35,168 nucleotides of DNA, taken from NCBI GenBank assembly GCA_004015825.1, contig SAYS01000030.1, positions 1 to 35,168 of the forward strand, in the 5' to 3' direction. The position numbers and the translations under genes were made by a program. Below are positions 31,672 to 35,168 of the stretch, one piece after another. Each line of letters begins with the position of its first letter. Position 1 is the first letter of the stretch. This stretch comes from Halovenus amylolytica. Its GTDB lineage: Archaea > Halobacteriota > Halobacteria > Halobacteriales > Haloarculaceae. Under the pieces are notes generated by a model. It saw only the letters and a program-made list of their open reading frames with translations. It did not search any database and had not been told where the DNA came from.

Positions 31672-33126
31672 ATGGCCGGTAGTGATCAAGAAGAGACGGA
31701 CCAGTCTACCCTTGATGAAGAAACAAGTTCTACATCGGATGGGGAGCAGATAGAATCCGCTCGTGAGAATGCTGCCGGGGACAAGAACCCAAATCAGGGA
31801 TCTACCGAAGAGAGCATTCAGCGGTCTATCCGTGATATGCTCGATGATGATGGAGACGCATCGGTCTTCGTCAACCGTGACCTCGTCGAACCAGACACGA
31901 TTATCGATGAGGAACGGATCGTCGGCCGTGACGATCAGCTCGAGTCCGTCGTCTCGTTTCTGAAGCCGACTCTCCAGGGAAATCGACCACCGAATATGCT
32001 GCTGTACGGTCCTGCAGGAACAGGTAAGTCACTCATCATCGGGGCCGTCACACAACAGATCATCGAACTCTGCCAATCCAAGGGTGAACGGTTCGGCGTT
32101 GTCGATATCAACTGCCAGCCAATCAATACTCTCGATCAGGCCGTCTACGAACTCGTTCAAACCGTCGCGCAGGACGTTGGTACGGAAGTGGGTGTACCAG
32201 AGACCGGTGTCTCGACGAAGCGCAAGTACCGACGTCTGTACGAACTAATCAATGGGTACTATGATTCGGTCATCTTCATCCTCGACGAGATAGACCTCCT
32301 GGTCGGCCGGCGCGAAAACGATGAGCCTGCATACTCGAAACTTCTCTATCAGCTATCACGGGCGAGCAACACGAACGAAATCGAAGGTCGCGTATCCGTC
32401 GCAGCGCTGACGAACGATCCAAAATTTATGGAAGATATTGACGGCCGTGCCGAGAGCTCATTCAATCCACGTGATGTCTACTTCCCCGACTACGACGCGA
32501 ACCAGTTGCGCGAAATTCTCGAAAATCGACGTGATGCGTTCCGCCAAGATGCTCTCGAGGACGACGTGATTCCGCTCGTGGCGGCATTCGCTGCACAAAG
32601 TCACGGTGACGCACGAAAGGCAATCGACCTGTTCCGCGGTGCCGGTGACCTCGCAGACGAACGGGGAGATGAAGAGGTCACGGAAGACCACGTTCGAGAA
32701 TCTCAGGAGGAAATCGACAAAGACCGCTCAATGAAACTCGTAGAGGGACTCACAACACAAAAGAAGATTTCATTATACGCAACAGCAGCAGTTGCGCAAT
32801 ACTCGAACCGGACGGGCAGCTCTGTTCCAAGCCCGGTCGGGTTCAAAGTCTATCAGTGGGTGACGAACGAACTCGATGCTGACCAGATGACTCGCGAAAC
32901 GTACGTCAAATATGTCAAAGAACTCTCGACGTACGGGTTGATTTCAACAGCCCGGAAGAGCCGCGGACGAGGTGGCGGAATGTATATGGAGTTTACATTC
33001 ACGGGCGATCCTGAAGGGATGATGACTCGGATTGTCGATGACACCCGTCTAGAGGGAATAGTCAAGCAACAAGAGCTCCTTCGTTCAGTCGTGAATGCTC
33101 AGCTGAATGAATTCCACGGAGAGTGA
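31672..33126 (+). CDS. orc1: Orc1/Cdc6 replication initiator
   Basis: 484 residues. A polar, acidic N-terminal tail of about 75 residues is followed by an AAA+ ATPase: Walker A GPAGTGKS at 113-120, Walker B FILDEID near 201-208, and AALTND (sensor 1). The initiator-specific core continues with FPDYDANQLREILENR and HGDARKAIDLFRGAG (sensor 2). The C-terminal winged helix (about 370-470) includes ISLYATAAVAQYSNRTGSSV and KELSTYGLISTARKSRGRGG. It binds the ORB repeats, melts the origin and loads MCM. ORB-like repeats lie on both sides of the gene, so this is the initiator of its own origin. It is one of the many extra Orc1/Cdc6 paralogs that haloarchaeal plasmids carry. Confidence 0.96.
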   Translation: MAGSDQEETDQSTLDEETSSTSDGEQIESARENAAGDKNPNQGSTEESIQRSIRDMLDDDGDASVFVNRDLVEPDTIIDEERIVGRDDQLESVVSFLKPTLQGNRPPNMLLYGPAGTGKSLIIGAVTQQIIELCQSKGERFGVVDINCQPINTLDQAVYELVQTVAQDVGTEVGVPETGVSTKRKYRRLYELINGYYDSVIFILDEIDLLVGRRENDEPAYSKLLYQLSRASNTNEIEGRVSVAALTNDPKFMEDIDGRAESSFNPRDVYFPDYDANQLREILENRRDAFRQDALEDDVIPLVAAFAAQSHGDARKAIDLFRGAGDLADERGDEEVTEDHVRESQEEIDKDRSMKLVEGLTTQKKISLYATAAVAQYSNRTGSSVPSPVGFKVYQWVTNELDADQMTRETYVKYVKELSTYGLISTARKSRGRGGGMYMEFTFTGDPEGMMTRIVDDTRLEGIVKQQELLRSVVNAQLNEFHGE

Positions 33127-33157
33127 GAATCCGATCGAGCTTTGAGTTTGGAACACA

Positions 33158-33690
33158 CCCCATGTTCGATGTGTAAAATCAAGATAGCGAAAAAGAAGAG
33201 TCCGAGAGAGTTCCGAACAGTAAGTCGATGCATTTGAGACAAGAAGAATAGTCACTTGCACACTGGGTCTAACGGACAGATAAATTCACGAAACGAAATT
33301 TTGTGACCCCCTCCCCCCGTCATCGATGTGTAAAACCATGAGAGGAAAGGGGGTAACGAGAAGAAGAGGACGTAAGACTGACCATAAGGGCATAGCAACG
33401 AAGAAGAACAGCTCAGCGGCCAGAATTATATCCTCATAATACATAGATATTGTCTGACGAAGTTTTATATATAATACACTGTAACCATAACCGTACTAGA
33501 TTTCCACGTGTAAATTAGGAGGAGTGGAACTCCGACTAACCAAGCATAATCTTTCTATCACTATACTGCTCTCACTACGCGATTTCTTTCGTTAGCAACC
33601 GTTTCAGGGTGTTAATCCCGACTCTCGTTGTTTGTCCCATGAGAGTTCCCCCTACCCTACTCCTCTGTTTACACATCGATGACGGGGGGT
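33158..33690. other. Replication origin, right side: opposed ORBs around an AT-rich stretch
   Basis: An inverted ORB at 33313-33335 (CCCCCCGTCATCGATGTG then TAAAA) and a direct ORB at 33668-33690 flank about 330 bases. The middle, 33421-33560, is AT-rich (TTTTATATATAATACA) and could be the duplex-unwinding element. A weak inverted half-ORB lacking the G run is at 33158-33178 (GTTCGATGTGTAAAA). The ORB at 33668 is followed by a second G run. No gene is supported in this interval. Confidence 0.75.
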
Positions 33691-34366
33691 GGGGGGTTAT
33701 CTCATGGAGTCTACTGCTCCTCATGTTCGGTCTCTAAAATTTGGTCTGTCAAGTCGGGGGATCGTGAACGGTATATCTGTCATTTGCAACCTTCTAATAT
33801 CCTACCGAACAGCTGCATATCCGACTCCGTCTTGTTGCCAGCGCGGCTTCCCTGTCGTCTGGAAAACTTCTTCATCAGATCACAGACGGACCGATACAGG
33901 TCGATGGGTCTAGCAAAGTTTGTTCTGGCTACAAAGGACAGGAACATCCGCGTGAGACCCGCTAACGTGGCGGTTCGTCCCAAACAGGCTGCTCAGGCGT
34001 TCGGTGTCATTCGCTTACTCACTCTTGCTGGTGAATCTGTCGATTCAGCCATTGATTGTCTCGCTATTCGGTCTTTCCGCCATTCTACATAACTGTACTT
34101 CTGCGGTTAAACGAAATGGCTGTTTTGAAGTGATTCCGGACTTCAAGGGACACAGTCTGTGTCTCCCGTTGGTACTGATTCGGCAGTTTTCTGTCGGTGG
34201 CTCGATCCCACTGGGTTAGCGTCTTCGCCACCGTTGTCGCTCAACCGATCTGTTATGCTGGCCGACGAACATATCGACGTTTGAAAGCGTATACACGAGG
34301 AACTCTCTTGATGGGAATATAGTACCATCCCAAAATACTATGTTCCTACACACCGTGGATTTTTAT
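33691..34366. other. Gene-free stretch right of the origin
   Basis: Several short frames exist on both strands, but none has haloarchaeal composition or a recognised family, and the longest begins inside an ORB. A 15-base dyad GACACAGTCTGTGTC is at 34149-34163. The promoter of the next gene lies in the AT-rich 34313-34366. Confidence 0.45.
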
Positions 34367-34957
34367 ATGAATGATCGAGATCCACTGGAGGAGTTTGCAG
34401 ATGTCAATGAAGCGGTCGGAGAGGACTGGGAATCTGAAACGACACCCTACGAGCGCATTCGTCACGTTATTGGCCATACGTACAGTGCCGTCTCTGCTGA
34501 GTCGGTTGCTGATGATGCACGGACGGCTCCGAAGACCGCCCGAAAGCACCTGAACACACTCTCTGACGAGGGATTCGTCGAGACGACGACCGGTGAACAC
34601 GGTGGCACACTCTATCGCCGCTCACCCGAATCGCTCGTCGTTGAGCAGGCTGCCGACATCCTTGAGCACGTCTCGACCGACGAACTCATCACTCGAATTC
34701 AGGACATGCGTGAGCAGCTCACCGAGTACCAGTCTACGTTCGGTGTCGAGTCACCCGAAGCGTTGGCTGTTGATCAGACGAATCAGGCACTCACCGAGTC
34801 CGGTTCCCAACAGGATGAGATCGATCCAGAGACGATTCGTGAGTGGAAAACACTCCGTCGAAACCTTGCATTCGCGAACGCTGCTCTTTCGATCGGAAAT
34901 GCCGAGCAATTCGTCGACGGCGACCGTCGTTCAACCGACGATAGCGTCCCTGCCTGA
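34367..34957 (+). CDS. DUF7342-type winged-helix regulator
   Basis: 196 residues from the ATG at 34367 (MNDRDPLEEFADV). An in-frame ATG at 34340 adds nine non-conserved residues, though a TATA-like GAATATAG lies at suitable spacing before it. The winged helix spans about 25-90: RIRHVIGHTYSAVSAESVAD, TARKHLNTLSDEGFVETTTG and TLYRRSPESLVVEQA. The second half is a helical domain ending with WKTLRRNLAFANAALSIGNA. This order matches the haloarchaeal DUF7342 family as I remember it. It acts as a cytoplasmic DNA-binding protein. In haloarchaea such genes are commonly followed by a partner gene; here that partner begins two bases after the stop but is truncated. Confidence 0.8.
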   Translation: MNDRDPLEEFADVNEAVGEDWESETTPYERIRHVIGHTYSAVSAESVADDARTAPKTARKHLNTLSDEGFVETTTGEHGGTLYRRSPESLVVEQAADILEHVSTDELITRIQDMREQLTEYQSTFGVESPEALAVDQTNQALTESGSQQDEIDPETIREWKTLRRNLAFANAALSIGNAEQFVDGDRRSTDDSVPA

Positions 34958-34959
34958 CG

Positions 34960-35046
34960 ATGTCGGATTCGTCTGATCGGGCGGAAATCCACACGCTTCG
35001 TGGGGCCACGGACCGTCCAGCACTGCTGACAATTCGTGGTACGCTC
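34960..35046 (+). pseudogene. DUF7342-partner gene, truncated by an insertion
   Basis: Starts two bases after the regulator stop and reads MSDSSDRAEIHTLRGATDRP then ALLTIRGTL, the beginning of a small protein that usually follows DUF7342 genes. Near 35041 the sequence changes to the end of a transposase gene on the other strand, and the frame continues as junk to a TGA at 35095-35097. It is therefore a 5' fragment of about 28 codons. Confidence 0.55.
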
Positions 35047-35168
35047 ATCTGTAGAAGTCAGTACTTAGGATTTTCTCGAACCACTGGTCTGTGTTGAGTG
35101 TGAGGCTGAGGAAGTTCAGATAGCCCTGTAAGTGGTGTTTTGAGACACCTCGGAACCTTCGCAACCAG
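35045..35168 (-). CDS. Transposase C-terminal end (IS1595/ISXO2-like), running off the window
   Basis: 40 codons before the TGA at 35045-35047. The minus strand reads WLRRFRGVSKHHLQGYLNFL then SLTLNTDQWFEKIL. The GVSKHHLQGYLNF pattern fits the C-terminal helix of ISXO2-like DDE transposases. The rest lies to the right of the window. This insertion cut the gene at 34960. No element end or target duplication can be placed with confidence. Confidence 0.55.
   Translation of the reverse strand, partial: WLRRFRGVSKHHLQGYLNFLSLTLNTDQWFEKILSTDFYR

Noticed and set aside
33679..34092. 137-codon plus ORF right of the origin
   Set aside because: It begins inside an ORB repeat and is Cys/Ser/Arg-rich, unlike haloarchaeal proteins.

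Overview
The window looks like a plasmid, megaplasmid or genomic-island segment of a halophilic archaeon (class Halobacteria). The evidence is: very acidic proteins, Tat-type signal peptides on every recognisable exported protein, two PGF-CTERM (archaeosortase) tails, an Orc1/Cdc6 initiator flanked by origin-recognition-box-like repeats, TATA boxes about 27-29 bases from ATG start codons (leaderless transcripts), several haloarchaea-specific uncharacterised families (DUF7344-, DUF7342- and DUF6788-like), and many transposase relics of haloarchaeal type. Species cannot be fixed from the sequence alone. All family assignments come from motifs and memory, not from a search.

Layout. (1) 95-10366, minus strand: a tightly packed operon whose main genes encode a 1175-residue tubulin-like protein, a six-helix membrane GTPase, a single-pass protein with a CARDB-like outer domain, a Tat-exported GLUG-repeat protein and a small membrane-anchored protein. 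Spacing is 24 bases, 2 bases, then two ATGA overlaps. This is the best candidate in the window for an undescribed system: an NTP-driven cytoplasmic filament or switch linked through the membrane to exported proteins. A TATA box sits 27 bases before a short Trp-rich ORF directly upstream. (2) 10.4-16.1 kb: a graveyard of insertion sequences (IS110, IS4-type, ISH3-like, IS1595) around one Tat lipoprotein gene. One transposase carries what appears to be a 24-base micro-inversion. (3) 16.2-22.0 kb: two paralogous Tat-exported, PGF-CTERM beta-propeller proteins separated by 1.26 kb holding only an IS110 scrap. (4) 22.1-27.5 kb: a RelE-type toxin with a broken antitoxin, a tyrosine integrase with a zinc ribbon and a membrane tail, and a divergent five-gene operon with at least three DUF7344-like winged-helix proteins. 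(5) 27.4-29.5 kb: a hairpin cluster, an intein-derived free-standing homing endonuclease, and two gene fragments. (6) 29.6-34.3 kb: the replication module, with divergent genes around an operator array, a DUF6788-like gene, ORB repeats on both sides of orc1/cdc6, and an AT-rich stretch between opposed ORBs. (7) 34.4 kb to the end: a DUF7342-type regulator whose downstream partner is cut by a transposase gene running off the window.

Functionally, regions 5-6 can plausibly replicate and regulate the replicon, region 4 can recombine it, and regions 1 and 3 provide the envelope and surface cargo.
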